From Oncomelania hupensis (lineage: Eukaryota > Mollusca > Gastropoda > Littorinimorpha > Pomatiopsidae): DNA of 64,000 nucleotides. Shown here in pieces: positions 1 to 12,767 of the stretch. The notes under the pieces were generated by a model. The model did not search any database, was not told the origin of the DNA, and saw only the letters and a list, made by a program, of their open reading frames with translations. The translations under genes and the position numbers were made by a program. The stretch covers positions 17,298,411-17,362,410 of the forward strand of contig CM072515.1 of assembly GCA_036898135.1 (NCBI GenBank), read 5' to 3'. Every line of letters starts with the position of its first letter. The first letter of the stretch is position 1.

Positions 1-2
1 AT

Positions 3-876
3 CTAGCCGACCATGAAAAGACCACCAAACACAAAAAAAACTGCGAAGCTGAACAATCAAAAGCTGTAAAGAATACTCCGTCGATCGCATCATGCTTTCT
101 TGAACCAACCGATTACAGCGTCATCAATGCAGAGGTAAGAACATTACGCATGATTTCTCTCTTTCACTACAATAGACAAATTGATGAATGAGAGGGAGAT
201 GGAGAGAGAGGGGGGGTGGGGAGGAAGAGTATGGTGATTCCAGAGCTAACTTCTTTTTCCTCCTTCAAGTTTTCATCAAGCGAAACCAAAGGCAGAAAAG
301 AAAGAGTACAAAGTGCTTTACTAAAGAGAAAGGAAGGGTCATGCTTGAGGTCAGATCTAAGATAACAAAGCTTAGCGCTCAAATACTAGCATTGCATAGC
401 TTTAAGTCGCTCTTCTCCTTAGCAACAAAATTGCTATCGTTCCACTGTGACCAGATTCCAGATAGCAGCTGACTTGTAAGCCTTAAGCTAAACTAAAAGC
501 TAACAAAAGCGAGAGATTTTTGCGGACAATGCAGGGAATAAGCAGAATATGCACACCAACACTCAAATAATACATAATTTTGATTATAATTTTCATTATA
601 GTTTATTACTGAGTGTTGTATATGTAATAAGACAGATGTTTTACTTGTGAGAAAGAGGATTAGAAATAAAATAAAGGTTTTAACTGTAAGATGTATGATA
701 TACAGACATATTTTAATACAAACAAAAAAGAAACAGTAAAAATAGGGACGCTGTAGGAGAGAAAGTATGAACACATTTTTCATTGCCATTGATTTGTTTG
801 TTGTTGATATTTTGAGTTAATGATCAATGCATAGGTAATAACATTCATACACACACACACACTCTCTCTCTCTCTC

Positions 877-935
<59 letters not shown>

Positions 936-3465
936 TTATATTTCTTTCTTTTTCTCTCTCTCATTTACAAAATACAAATTGATGAATGAGAGTGATGGAG
1001 GGAGAGGGGTTGAGGAGAGAGAGTAGGAACACATTTTTTCATTGCCATTGATTTATTTGTTGTTGTTGATATTTACTAATTTAGAGGTAATAATTTTGAG
1101 ACATTTACCTCGTGTCACAAAAACATAGTAAGACATTACTCCCATACACACATATATGTATCACACATTCTCACATTCACATTACCACCACCCCACCTAC
1201 AATGAAACATGCACATGCAATGTAACACACACACACGCACACACACATGACTGATGGAAAAAAACAAAAACAAAGTAGAGATATAAAAATATTCAAATTT
1301 GTGTCATTTGTTTTTTCTTTCAGATGCTGTTTACAACATATCTGCTGGAGCACAACTTGCCCATAGCAGCTGCTGACCATTTTGGCCCTTTACTGACGGC
1401 CATGTTTCCACAGTCTAAAGAGGCCCGTGCCTTTGCCTCTGGGAGAACGAAGACATCCTGCCTGCTAAAGACCCTTGCTGCAGAATCCCAGTCTGCTGTT
1501 GTTCAGTGTTTGAAAAATGGTAAGTCTTTTTCTTCCTATTAAGTTAACATGCACAGAGACATAGTTTTAAATTCACCCCTTTCCCCCACCCCCCTGATTT
1601 TATGAAGTTTTTACATTGAAAGGTGTCCTTTGCGTGACAAAATCGTTTATTTTCTGTGAAATCACTAAAACTACTTATATGTATTTTCAATAAATGCAAT
1701 TATTTTATGTTATATTCTATGTTTATCAAATTGTGTTGTCCTTGTTCTCCAGGCCCCTTCTCCTTGGCCACGGATGGGGGGGAATGACCGGTCTATGGAG
1801 ATGACGCTGTATCCTTTGGTCGTCACCTTCTACAACACTCAGCATGGAGAAATTCAAACTGCCATGATGTCGGTGCCCTCCCTTGACAATGCTGGTACTG
1901 GAGAAAATATTGCCAGGCTTATTTTAGATGAATTCTCCAGGCTGGGTGTGACAGAGGATGTGTGGCGCCAAAACTGCATTGGCCTTGCTACCGACAATGC
2001 CAGTGTCATGACTGGCTCAAAGAAAGGTGTGCTTGGGATTTTGAGGGAGAAACACCCCAATTTGATAAGTATCGGTTGCCCCTGCCACCTCATAAACCTT
2101 GCTGCGGAGAAAGCTGCTGCCACTCTTCCAGTCCAAGTTGATGAGTTGCTGACAGACATCTGGTACTATCTGGAAAAGTCCAAAAAACGGAAACGTGCCC
2201 TCCAGAACTTCCAGGAGCTTGAAGGTGCAGATGTAAAGAAGATCCTCAAGCATGTCTGCACTCGCTGGCTGTCGTTAGGGCCGTGTCTTCAGAGGCTAGT
2301 GGACAACTGGACACCTCTTCTGAACTTCTTCGAGGAGGAAGTGAAATCCAGTCAGTCATCATCATCATCAGTGGATGCCAGGCTGGTGTCATACACTATA
2401 CCGAAGAAATCTCATTCTTCAGAAGCTTCCTGTTCTTCCGCTACAACTCTCAAGACGAACAGCACTGCAGCTACTCCTGGGATAAAGAGGAAGTCTGCTG
2501 CAGAGACCACCAGTGAGCCACCAGGCAAAAAGCCAGCTGTGTCAAAAGGGGGATGTTCTAGGCAAGAAAGGATCTTTGCTGCCCTGTCCAACCAGGTGAT
2601 GCTTACCTATACCGTTTTCCTCAAGGCAGTTGTTCCTGTGTACGAGAGTACCAACAGGAAACTACAGGCGGAGAAACCACTCATACATGTATTGAGAGAA
2701 ATTCTTCTGGGTCTGCTCAGCAATATCCTCTCAAAGTTCATTGTCCCCTCTGCACTGAAATCAAAAAATCCTTATGAAGTGGACTACAGAAAGAGAGATA
2801 ATCAGAAGGAGGATGCACATGTCTTTGTTGGGGCAGCAGCTTCTGCCATGCTTGAAACGATGTTACCAGAAGACCAAGCTGCGTTCTATGGAAGTGTCCG
2901 GCAGTACTACATGTCAGCTTGTGATTACATGGTAGCCAGGTTCCCCTTCAGAGACCCTGTTTTGATTCATGCGCGGGCTGCTGACACCACCCAGACAGCT
3001 TCGTCATCATGGCAGGACATCCTCTTCTTCATCAAAAAGTTTCCATGCCTTGTTCTCAAGCTTGATGAAGAGGACATCTGCCAAGCAACAGACCAGCTTC
3101 AGGAGCAATTCAACAACTTCCAAGCTGAGGAGCTGCCACAAGCTGTCTGCTGCCTGGATAGAGAAGACCAAAAGTGGGCCCACTTGGCTAAACAGCGCCA
3201 GCTTGGAGACCTGGCATATAACAGACTGGCTCATTGCATGTTGGGAATCTTGTCCCTGCCCCACAGCAATGCCAGCTGTGAGCGCCTGTTCAGCCAGGTG
3301 AGAAAAAACAAGACCGACTTCAGAGGGTCACTTAGCTCCAGCATGCTGAACAACATGATGGTGGCAAAGGCCAATCTCCGTGGCTCTTGCTATGAGCAGA
3401 AGTTCAGCCAGGACTTTCTGAAAAAGGCCAAATCCTCGACTGCACAGATGGTGAAAAAGAACTAG
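3..3465 (+). pseudogene. hAT-family transposase, three exons, frameshifted, 5' end outside window
   Basis: Three exons are visible: 3-134 (open to the left, donor GAG|gtaaga), 1324-1519 (acceptor ttctttcag, donor ATG|gtaagt) and 1753-3465 (acceptor ttctccag, stop at 3463-3465). The conserved order is hAT-like: a basic segment, the block LFTTYLLEHNLP, then GPFSLATDG at the start of exon 3, TDNASVMTG, CPCHLINLAAE, and a C-terminal hAT dimerisation block with SLPHSNASCERLFS. hAT transposases cut and paste DNA using an RNase H-like DDE core. The splice phase enters exon 3 in the frame giving GPFSLATDG, but a run of seven Gs (1776-1782) shifts the frame by one, so the remaining 563 codons lie in another frame. 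This is either a disabling mutation or a homopolymer error. It lies upstream of the CEP85 exons, probably in one of that gene's introns. The left terminus is outside the window and I could not fix the right one. Confidence 0.85.
850..960. repeat. (AC)n/(CT)n microsatellite in the hAT intron
   Basis: A short AC run passes into about 100 bp of CT dinucleotides inside the 1.2-kb intron between transposase exons 1 and 2. The flanks are internally duplicated: the sequence around the exon-1 donor (near 120-200) recurs in degenerate form near 825 and 970, and the segment near 769-815 recurs near 1026-1075. Confidence 0.85.
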
Positions 3466-3536
3466 GCTGTAAACTCAACTTGGGGCATTGCCAAGGACAT
3501 AGGAGGTGAATTTTATTATGACTGTGGGGTGTAGTC

Positions 3537-3608
3537 GATGAAACATGACTGTGTTGTATATTGTTCATGAAACATGACTGTGTTGTATTATTCATGAAAC
3601 ATGACTGT
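3537..3608. repeat. short tandem repeat, about 26-33 bp unit, three copies
   Basis: The unit beginning ATGAAACATGACTGTGTTG occurs twice, followed by a partial third copy. It lies just after the transposase stop codon. Confidence 0.8.
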
Positions 3609-3624
3609 CCATTATGCAGAAGGG

Positions 3625-4118
3625 TGAAGTTGATGGAATGGGCTTTAAGAATGTAAGGTGTAGCTATAGACTCCTAGAACTGAAAATGTTCAGCGTTTCC
3701 AAGGGCTGTGCATCAATGTTCATTCAACACCATTCAAAAGAATGAAGCAGTTTGGGTAAGCTAAAAGCTGATCTTTTGTGTGTTGTGTATAGTAATCTAC
3801 ATAAAATAATGAATGCTTTGTAATATAATGGGCTTTCTTCTTCTTCTTCTTCTTCTTCTTCTTCTTCTTCTTCTTGTTATTATTACTAATATTTAGTAAT
3901 AATGAAGTTGATGGAATGGGCTTTAAGAATGTAAGGTGTAGCTATAGACTCCTAGAACTGAGAATGTTCAGCGTTTCGAAGGGCTGTGCATCAATGTTCA
4001 TTCAACACCATTCAAAAGAATGAAGCAGTTTGTGTAAGCTAAAAGCTGATCTTTTGTGTGTTGTGTATAGTAATCTACATAAAATAATGAATGCTTTGTA
4101 ATATAATGGGCTTTCTTC
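3625..4118. repeat. direct duplication of about 215 bp, each copy ending in (TTC)n
   Basis: Positions 3625-3840 and 3903-4118 are nearly identical and offset by 278 bp. Each copy starts at TGAAGTTGATGGAATGGGC and ends where a TTC microsatellite begins. The few differences suggest a recent tandem duplication, perhaps by unequal exchange at the TTC runs. Confidence 0.85.
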
Positions 4119-4252
4119 TTCTTTTTCTTCTTCTTCTTTTTCTTTTTCTTCTTCTTCTTCTTCTTCTTCTTCTTCTTCTTCTTCTTCTTCTTCTTCTTCT
4201 TCTTCTTCGTCTTCTTCTTCTTTTTCTTCTTGTTATTAGTATTATTATTAGA

Positions 4253-4300
<48 letters not shown>
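4112..4300. repeat. (TTC)n followed by (ATT)n microsatellites
   Basis: About 120 bp of TTC with single-base interruptions is followed by about 65 bp of ATT. Both strands give long low-complexity open frames (poly-Leu and poly-Arg/Lys) that are not genes. Confidence 0.95.
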
Positions 4301-4353
4301 AGTTTTCCTTTCAGGAGATGAGAAATGTGCCTTTCAGATTGCAAAAAAGGCTT

Positions 4354-4432
4354 CAGCTTCAGGGGGCTGTGCCCCCTGAACCCCCGCTAATCGGGAGGGG
4401 GGCGTACCCCCCTCCCGAACCCACCCCCCACA
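4354..4432. repeat. GC-rich imperfect palindrome (GGGGGCTGTGCCCCC type)
   Basis: An abrupt GC-rich block contains GGGGGCTGTGCCCCCTGAAC and a second G6/C6 hairpin. A related block is at 25527-25585 (GGGGGCCTTTGCCCCCC). Such blocks resemble internal pieces of dispersed repeats. I cannot name the family. Confidence 0.5.
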
Positions 4433-5146
4433 TGTTACTCTTTTTGACTTTGGAAGGTTGGCAGCTATGCAATAGTATTATGACTAGAGCGGTCACTGCA
4501 AGAAATATCTGTACAAACTGGAGTGTCAAAGCCGTTAAAACGAGTTTGAATAGTGGACAATGCCAGACTATTATCACTCTTTAGTACATTCCGTCGAACA
4601 ACAAAAGGGCCGCAACTCTCGACACTTTTGAAAGGGAAATAACCGACACCATACTTCCTCTGCAACGACCATTAATCGGTTCGCTTCACAATCTGAATGT
4701 CCTATTGCTTTTATGTAGTCAGGACATGATGTCCGATTAGTTTTATGATTTAGGACATTTTGTCCTATTGCCCTCTAATCCTAGGAACACCACTGCATGT
4801 ACACATGCATACATGGGCATGCACAAACACAGGGGTATTCACACGCATGCCTAGGCATTCTCACTAACTATCCTTTGATACCACTCAATATAATCCTTTT
4901 GTACAGTTGATCTTCTTATGGTTTGTATCCTATGTGTTCATAAGTTTTACTTGTACTTTTTATTGTGCTGCAGCATTGACTCGAATGTATAGCTTGTGCG
5001 TTCACTTGCCAATAAAATAGTTTGTATCTTGTATTTTGATTTCATTTGTTACAGTTCTTCAACTTTAGTGTGTTCAGGAAGCATAATCACACAAGAAGGG
5101 TTTAAAAAAAAAAATTCTGAATAAACTTACAGCTTTCCCCCGTGGG

Positions 5147-5830
<684 letters not shown>

Positions 5831-5963
5831 ACTAACTTACAGTTTTATTTTGTTTAGTGGTTTTATTTTGTTTAGTGTGGTTTTTGTGAGAATTTCAACA
5901 TTCTTTGGTGTATATAAAGAAACTATGATGTAAAATTCCTTTTTTTTCTTCTCTCGCCTAAAG

Positions 5964-6183
5964 CTGCGGAACCAGATTCAATTGCTGACGGAGCAGAACC
6001 TGATCCTTCATGAGCAAGCATCACAATTTGAGCAGATGTCCACAGATGACAGTGCTCGGCTGCAGCGCAAACTCATGACGGAGCTGGCCATGTGCTTCTC
6101 TGAGCTACAGTCCTTGGTCCAGGTCTGTCAGCAGAGAGTGAGAGGGGAGGACCCCAACATGTCTGTCCTCTTAGGATTCACAG
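5964..6183 (+). CDS. CEP85: CEP85-like centrosomal protein, penultimate coding exon
   Basis: The exon is bounded by acceptor cgcctaaag and donor ACAG|gtcag and ends in phase 1. It encodes a coiled-coil segment (LRNQIQLLTEQN) and the block ELAMCFSELQSLVQVCQQRV followed by GEDPNMSVLLGF. This pattern, ELCLCLFELQxLCxxxxQRAxGKxPNLSLLLG, is the conserved C-terminal region of vertebrate CEP85/CEP85L as I recall it. CEP85 is a coiled-coil centrosome protein linked to centriole duplication and centrosome disjunction. The 5' exons must lie left of the window, with the hAT pseudogene and repeats between. The identification rests on this exon and the next together. Confidence 0.8.
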
Positions 6184-6426
6184 GTCAGATGTATTTGTGT
6201 GTGGGCGAGTGTACATGTGTGTTTGTGCCTGTGCCTGTGCCTGCCTATTGATGAGCTTGCACTACTTTTCTCCTTTTCAATTTCCATAATTCTTGTAGTC
6301 TATGGTGAACCTGTTCTGTGGAACACTTAGATTGTGGTTCTTATTCTGACTTCAGTATTATTTCAGCAAGATTGGTTTGAACTCCTCTCACGGTTCTTTT
6401 CATATTTTTGTTGTTTTGTTTGGCAG

Positions 6427-6629
6427 ACGCTATGTCAGATGAAGAAGATCAAAATGGTGGAGGAGCATCAGCATCATCGAGCAAAACAAACGCGTCCAAG
6501 ACACAGACAATGCAGCAATGGTTATCTAAGGTGGCTGACCTAAGGCATGATGTGGACATCCTTCGCTCTTGCCTCTCTGACCACTATGCTGAGTACATGG
6601 CCTCTAACATGCAGTGTGCTACTCAGTAA
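6427..6629 (+). CDS. CEP85: CEP85-like centrosomal protein, last coding exon
   Basis: The acceptor is ttgtttggcag, and the phase-1 join to the previous exon keeps the frame. The exon encodes an acidic, serine-rich linker and then LRHDVDILRSCLSDHYAEYM, matching the vertebrate CEP85 ending [20 protein letters not shown] in spacing and residues, and finishes near a terminal TQ. The stop is TAA at 6627-6629. An AATAAA overlaps the stop (6628-6633), although the likely polyadenylation signals are more than 2 kb downstream. Confidence 0.8.
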
Positions 6630-8960
6630 TAAACTGCTTTGAGTGCAACGCATTTTTGCTTAAAGTCACTTTGGTGCAGACCCTTTATCTTGCAGTTCAA
6701 GGACAAAAATTGTGTGAAATATGACCCACTGTAGAACAATCATCAAGTGTAGTTGTAATGATACACTTTTTTATCTGATGCACCGTTCTTTTTTATATGA
6801 ATTTGTGACTGGAATAGTTTTCAGTTTGTTCAGCAATGCATAACAAATTGAAATCATAGCTTAAATACTGTGCTATTTATTTTTAACTTTTTGAAGTGAT
6901 AGTGAAATTGGAAATCTGGTTATGAAAAACACACTCATGATTTTCACAATTTACTGCGTTAGTCTCGGTTCATTGTTTTTTGGGGTTTGTTGTTGCATGT
7001 AGAGCTGGCTACTGTTAAGATGACCTTGCCTACCAGAAATAATCAGGAACATTGCCGCTGTGATATAGAATAGTTTGTTTGTTTGTTAATGTCTCAGCCT
7101 CGCTGCCAACTGTTGACTCTACCTAATGAAATACAGAAGTCCTGCATGTTATTGACGAAAATGAGATGCATGGAACAATTTGAAAAACTACACTTACTTC
7201 AATAGAATTTATGCTTGAAATGGTGCATGCTTTTATGGTAAGTTGTGAACACAGGACACAATGGCCAGATCAGGAAAGATGTTATTGGAAGTGCATTTTG
7301 ATACGCTTACTCTTCCACTCATCGTAACATGTGCCAGAACAATAGCAATTCACTGAAGTAAATTTATATGTATAAAAAAGCATAATTCTTCAGGGATGTG
7401 TTGCAACAATAGTACTCGGTAATAGTAATAGCCCATTTGAATCTTCTCCCTCAAGACAAAAAGAGATAAGAAAATGCATTTGTCCTGCTGAAGTTTATAA
7501 AGACCTTTTGAAAACAGTGCAATGAGATGAGATTTTGTTTTAGATTTGCATGAATCGTTGGTGCAGTTTGGGTGCGTGAACAGATCTTTGAATGAATGTA
7601 AGGTTCATTTTGAGTGATCAAGTGTGATCATACTGCTTGATTGCTTCTGTATTAATGACTATAACTGTGTGAATGCTTACTTCCTTGAATTCCGCGTGGA
7701 ACAAAGGGCCTCCACAACAGTTCTCCAGCGCACTCGGTTCTGGGCAGCCTTTTTCAGTTCACCCCATGACAGGTTGCAGCTCTTCATCTCCTCCTCACAG
7801 GAACGCCTCCAGGTCGTCTTGGGACGACCAACCTTCCTCTTCCCCTGAGGATTCCACTGTAGGGCCTGCCGTGTGATGTCCCGTTGGGGTTTCCACAAAG
7901 TGTGTCCCACCCAGCGCCACTTCCGCCTGGCAATCTGCCGGTCGATGGGGTCTTGATTCGTCCGCTGCCACAGGTCCGTGTTCCTTACTTTGTCCATCCA
8001 TCTGATCTTCAGGATGTTCCGAAGACAACCATTGATGAACACTTGGAGCTTCTTTGTCAAGGTGTTGGTGACTCTCCAGGACTCTGAACCGTAAAGGAGA
8101 ACGGACTTCACATTGCTGTTGAAGATCCGCAGTTTGGTCCGGAGAGAGAAAGATGTAGATCTCCAAAGTGGTTTCAAGGTGACAAATGCGAATCTTGCTT
8201 TCCCAATTCTGGCTTTGATGTCCTCGTCAGAACCACCTGTTGCTGTTACAATGCTACCCAGGTAGGTGAAGGAGGTAACTTCTGTTAGGTTGCTTTCTCC
8301 AATGGTGATTGGTTGCTGCTGTCTTTTAAACAGGGCCATGGTTTCAGTTTTCTCCAGGTTGACCTGAAGTCCAGTTTTCAGGGCTTCTTGAGCAAGGTTG
8401 TCCGTTTTTTGCTGCATGTGCTGGCGTGTCTGGGACATCAGGCACAAGTCATCGGCAAAGTCTAGGTCCTCAAGGAACTGGGTCAAGGACCACTGGATTC
8501 CGGTTCTTCCTTGCCTGGTTGTCTGTCGCATCACCCAGTCGACCACTAGCAAGAAGATCATTGGGGATAGCGTGCATCCTTGACGAACGCCTGTGGTCAC
8601 TTCGAAGTCCGCAGTCAGTTTGCCGTTATGGATGTGTGAATGCTTACTGGCAATGTTATCTTGTACAATTCTTTAAATGAATGTTATCAACTGTAATCAA
8701 CTTCCTTCAGAGTATTTTGCACTATGATATAGCACATATACTTAATGCATAGTATAGTGGGCAAACTTGGTAGTTTCCTTTACATTTTAAAGTCAATTTT
8801 ATGTTTTAAATCCGTTCTGCAGTGACATTTTATTATCAATACCTTCCATTAGTCCCAAAGTTGTGTACTTAAGTCTTTTGAATCAATAAAGAGTTTGGTA
8901 TTGCAAGTTAATACACTTGTGTCATACAGTGTGTTGCATAATAAAGCACTGCAATGTCTA
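6630..8960 (+). other. probable 3'UTR of the CEP85-like gene, interrupted by a LINE
   Basis: No conserved coding is seen apart from the retrotransposon at 7681-8632. Canonical AATAAA signals at 8885-8890 and 8940-8945 are the best candidates for the transcript end. The extent is inferred from these signals only. If it is right, the LINE is transcribed as antisense sequence within the mature 3'UTR. Confidence 0.45.
7681..8632 (-). mobile_element. 5'-truncated non-LTR retrotransposon with 15-bp target duplication
   Basis: The insertion is flanked on both sides by TGTGTGAATGCTTAC (7666-7680 and 8633-8647), a perfect 15-bp target-site duplication. On the minus strand it carries 307 uninterrupted codons (7677-8600): the end of a reverse transcriptase (TTGVRQGCTLSPMIF, then the catalytic block DFADD), YLGSIV, SVLLYGSESW, and a C-terminal KRKVGRPKTTWRR segment. 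It is truncated before the start of the RT, so it has no endonuclease. The open frame and perfect duplication indicate a young insertion. The class resembles RTE/I-like LINEs, but I cannot settle the clade by eye. Confidence 0.9.
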
Positions 8961-11122
8961 CTACAGTTAAAGTGGCTTTGTTGTTTTATTCAAGGTAGTC
9001 ACCTGTTTTCTAAAAATTGTCATGTTTAGTTAGTTAAGTGTGAAAATATAATTCTTACATAAAATTTGTTATATTAAAGAATTTTGTTTTGATTTGTTTT
9101 GTAGATACGTTTAGTGGTTCTTGTTTGAAAATAAATAAAGAATTATAACTTTAATGCATGATAAAACGACAGTTTTAGGTAAACTAGAGTGTTCGGTTTG
9201 TATTAGGATCGGTTTTATCGTTTGTTCTGTGATGTTATTGTGTGCCAAAGATGGACAAGTTTCTGATGAAATCTTTGCATTCTTGATATGTAATAAAATA
9301 GAATTACATTGACATTTCAGTGCGAGGGTTTGATGTTGAACACACAATGTATATCTGTGTTTAATCTTCAATTACAGAGGTCCCAGATAAACAGACTGTG
9401 CGCATGAGTGTACCCGTACTTTGTTTTTGATTTTATTTCACATTAGAAGAGGTCATGCAAACTCTGTCACTGCATTTTTTTTAGATAGGAGCAATTGAAA
9501 GTTGTATGTTAGTCTGCTGTTATTTTATGTGGGCTCATTGCAAGTGGCATCATTGATTGAGCTTATAAGCAGACCAAAAAGTATTACATTCCATAGTCTG
9601 TGATCACTGCAGCATTTTGGGTGTATGTTGTATTGCTAAACCTGAATTAAGAGTGAATGTGACTGCAGAATATACAATACTCATGTGTGTAGAAAAACTG
9701 AACTGAAGATTTCTGCAAATCCTGCATTAAAACTGGCTTTTGAATGTCAAGTTGTTCTAGTTCGTGTTTTTTGTACATTGAAAAATAGGTTTATGTTGCA
9801 TTTCATCGTTTTATTTTCCTTTTCACTTTAAAATGTCAATAACTTCTAATTGCCTCTAATTACATTTGTTTAGTATCGCTCATTGTTTCATACACCACCA
9901 TGTTTATTGTTTTCTTTCCCCATCGTCACATTTCGAGGTATTATTGTCATTTATTTTTCTCATTCATTTAATTTATCAAGTCCTAAATGTTGTCAGAATT
10001 CTCTTCCTTGGTCCACTTACTGTTACATGTATACCTGGCTGTACCAGATCGTGTATAGATTTTTTTTCCTTGTCTTTCAAGATTATGATCTGAAAGTGTG
10101 TAGACTGTATACATCTTCTTCCATGCTGTATTGACATAGATTGAATAATCTATTTACCATGTATGACTGTTACACTTACAGGCAGCAGAAAAAATATTTA
10201 ATTAAATTTTCATATTATGTATGTATGCCTGCGTGTGCTTTTCTTGAAATCTGCAAACCTGTTAAACCTATTTTAGAGTGTGTCAAGAAAACTTACAGAA
10301 TTATGTACTATTTAATTTTTATAGTTTCTTCCATTGCTCCACTATTAATTTGTCCTTGGTTTGTGTATTGCCGATGTATGCCATTGAAGTTAATATTTTC
10401 ACCATTTGTTTCTATGATCTCATTTAACAATATACCGCAACTTGTACAGCACATTATCATGTATATATAATTATTTACCAGTATAATAGCTTTGAATTTT
10501 AATTTCCTTTATGTAATTTGTGAAATGTATTCACTTACAGAATTACAGCCATAAGGTTAAAAAGAATCAACTTTCATTTGTCAGTATTACTATTAGGTTA
10601 GCTGTACTGACAAAGCTACAGAACATATCCGTCCATTGAATTTAACATTTTTGGTCAGTTCCTCCGACGTTTCATAAATTATTATGAAAGGATAACCTTT
10701 ACTTTTTATTTTGGTGTCACTAGATGTGGTCATTTATTAAATGTATGCTCAGAAAAAAGGCACATTATGAATTCAAGATATGTGCAATATGTCATAAATG
10801 CAGAATTAATTGCATGCCTCACAGTAATATAGCAGTATCTGTCATCAAGCAGATATTGTGGATGCTGCCAGACTAAAGTAATTCAATGCATTTTATTGGC
10901 ATTAACTCATATTAGCTGTTCATTTTTAACAATTACTGCCATTGCCAAGTCCCATTGCAACTTCATACAAAAGATTTTTGTTCTTCACTGGTTGTTGTTT
11001 TGGGTGCATTTATTTTAGCGTTTTTGTTCTGCTAAATGATAGCAGTATACAAATACTGTTTGCAGTTATTGAAACATTTAACATGTTTCAAATAAGGTTT
11101 CATTAAAAAATGTTGCAAAGAA
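8961..11122. other. intergenic AT-rich stretch, nothing recognised
   Basis: There are no conserved coding exons, tRNA-like folds or clear transposon ends. Open frames near 9866-10470 have low-complexity AT-driven composition and no recognisable motif. Confidence 0.5.
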
Positions 11123-11341
11123 TTAAGACAAAGTGTGTTCAGCCTTCACTGTTGCTGATCGGACTGCATGGGTTTGAAAGAGTGATGCACCAACTATGCC
11201 TGTTAAAATAACAAAATTAATTTTAGACGACACCATAAAACACTCCATCGCTGATTTTACTTCAGTTTTATTGTACAAAGGTTTATCATTTGAAATATCC
11301 AGCCAGTCTTTAAACTTCGTCATACGAACATAACCTTCCAT
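11123..11341 (-). CDS. hypothetical 72-residue protein with one possible membrane helix
   Basis: The ATG has an in-frame stop just upstream, and the frame then stays open for 72 codons. The N-terminal half is charged (MTKFKDWLDISNDKPLYNK) and the C-terminal half has a hydrophobic stretch (INFVILTGIVGASLF) that could span a membrane. I do not recognise the family. It may be a chance frame or a decayed exon; only its balanced composition and hydrophobic segment favour it over neighbouring frames. Confidence 0.2.
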   Translation of the reverse strand: MEGYVRMTKFKDWLDISNDKPLYNKTEVKSAMECFMVSSKINFVILTGIVGASLFQTHAVRSATVKAEHTLS

Positions 11342-11750
11342 TCAATTCATTATGCAAACTATAATTACACAAATTGTATCAACTTTTCACGGAGAATCCA
11401 CCCTTCTCTGTAAATCGAACTTTCTGTCAAATCCAACAGAAGCTGAATGATGTATAATTCATCTTCTCACACTGTCAAAATTACACAAACCCATGCATCC
11501 ACAACAGCTTATCTTCATTACCAACAATCATTCTTTAAGTATTGATAAAACTCCTGACATCACAATCACCGACATAGATCTGTACACATTTTTTTTCTGT
11601 CTTCAGCCAACAGTCATTACCTCACTTTTGTAATCCAGTAATCATGCTCGTACTTTTTTTGCGTGCCAATGTATATATGAGAAAATGCCACAAAAGCTTT
11701 CACGATCAAAAACATGGAAAAGGCTGCAATAAATGCAACTCCCATATATA

Positions 11751-11993
11751 TGTTCTGCGCTTTTTTGGAATCTGGGCAATTCTAGAATTGGCCTGCACAA
11801 TTCTAGAATCGGCCTGCCCATATTTGTAATTCCAACATTGGTTACGGTTCGGGTTTGGGTTAGGGTTACGGAAAGGTTTAGGGTTAGGTCCTAACCCTAA
11901 CCCTAGCGGGCCAATGTTGGAATTTAAAAAATGGGCAGTTCCTTCTATAATACTACTAATTTCAAAAAAGCGCAGATTCCAAAAAAGCGCAGA
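11751..11993. mobile_element. foldback element with telomere-like core, copy 1
   Basis: The ends are inverted: TGTTCTGCGCTTTTTTGGAA on the left, and AAAAAAGCGCAGA preceded by ATTCC on the right. Inside come two copies of a short unit around the palindrome TTCTAGAATT, then CCAACATTGG, a run of TTAGGG-like units, a run of CCCTAA-like units, and CCAATGTTGG. The whole folds on itself, with the telomere-like arrays forming the hairpin top. A sister copy is at 14133-14442. No coding capacity. It is best viewed as a non-autonomous foldback or MITE-like element. Confidence 0.75.
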
Positions 11994-12767
11994 CTTACAA
12001 CAGTATGAAATTTCATGTGCTCAGCAGATTCTATATTATAAATGATGGCAACTTCAATGAATCTGACACAGAATCAGATGTATTATTGTATGTGCTGTTG
12101 AGACGATCATCAAGGTCCACTAGTTCCTTCCATGTACTTTATGTGAAAAGTGAAATGACTGGTCCAGTGGGTAGATTAACGTCCCCGGACACATTAGCGT
12201 ATAGGGGACTTCCAAGAGACTGGTCCAAGACATCCATATCCCATGTATTCAGCTCCTCTGATGTCCAGCACCAGAATCTTTATAAAGGAAACACTGGAAA
12301 ACAAGAGGAACAAAATGGCTTACTGATCTGAATGCTGAAGCATGCAATACATCATGAATTAAAATTTAAAAAAAACAACTAAAAAACTAAAAAGGTAACT
12401 TGTGTTAAATGATAATCACTGATTATAAGCTGAAATAAAAAAAACTAATATGGAACAATGCTGCTTACTTCCTGATGTTTGTGGGTTGTCTAAATTAATA
12501 TCCCTTTGAACTTTGAAGTGAGCAGACTTAAAGAATTGAATAGATGTCTGTTTGATCAAATATATAAATTTATACTACACTACAGGCACAGGGGCAAGTC
12601 AAATCAGTAGACATAGTAGTATATTACTACTCATACTAGCAGTAGTAGAAGCAGTAGAGCAGTAATATCAAATTTTGATCATTTACTAGGCAAATTGATT
12701 CAAAATTTTCCTAGAAAATTCCATTCCATAGATTCTTTCAGATGAGAGTATAAACTGAGATCTAGTC
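11994..12767. other. intergenic / possible ANAPC13 3' flank, nothing recognised
   Basis: AT-rich sequence with an open frame at 12005-12331 that matches nothing I know. Two short segments resemble the GTCCCCGGACAC and CCAGGTGTGCCGGGAC motifs in the hAT-like elements near 20780 and 26560, so old transposon debris is likely. Confidence 0.35.

Noticed and set aside
4075..4344. Long Arg/Ile and Leu-rich open frames
   Set aside because: They are translations of the TTC and ATT microsatellites.
9866..10470. Several overlapping frames of 75-109 residues
   Set aside because: T-rich sequence yields hydrophobic frames in more than one phase; nothing resembles a known family.
11820..11910. A true telomere or chromosome end
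   Set aside because: The TTAGGG-like units are few, degenerate and inverted within a foldback element, and unique sequence continues on both sides.
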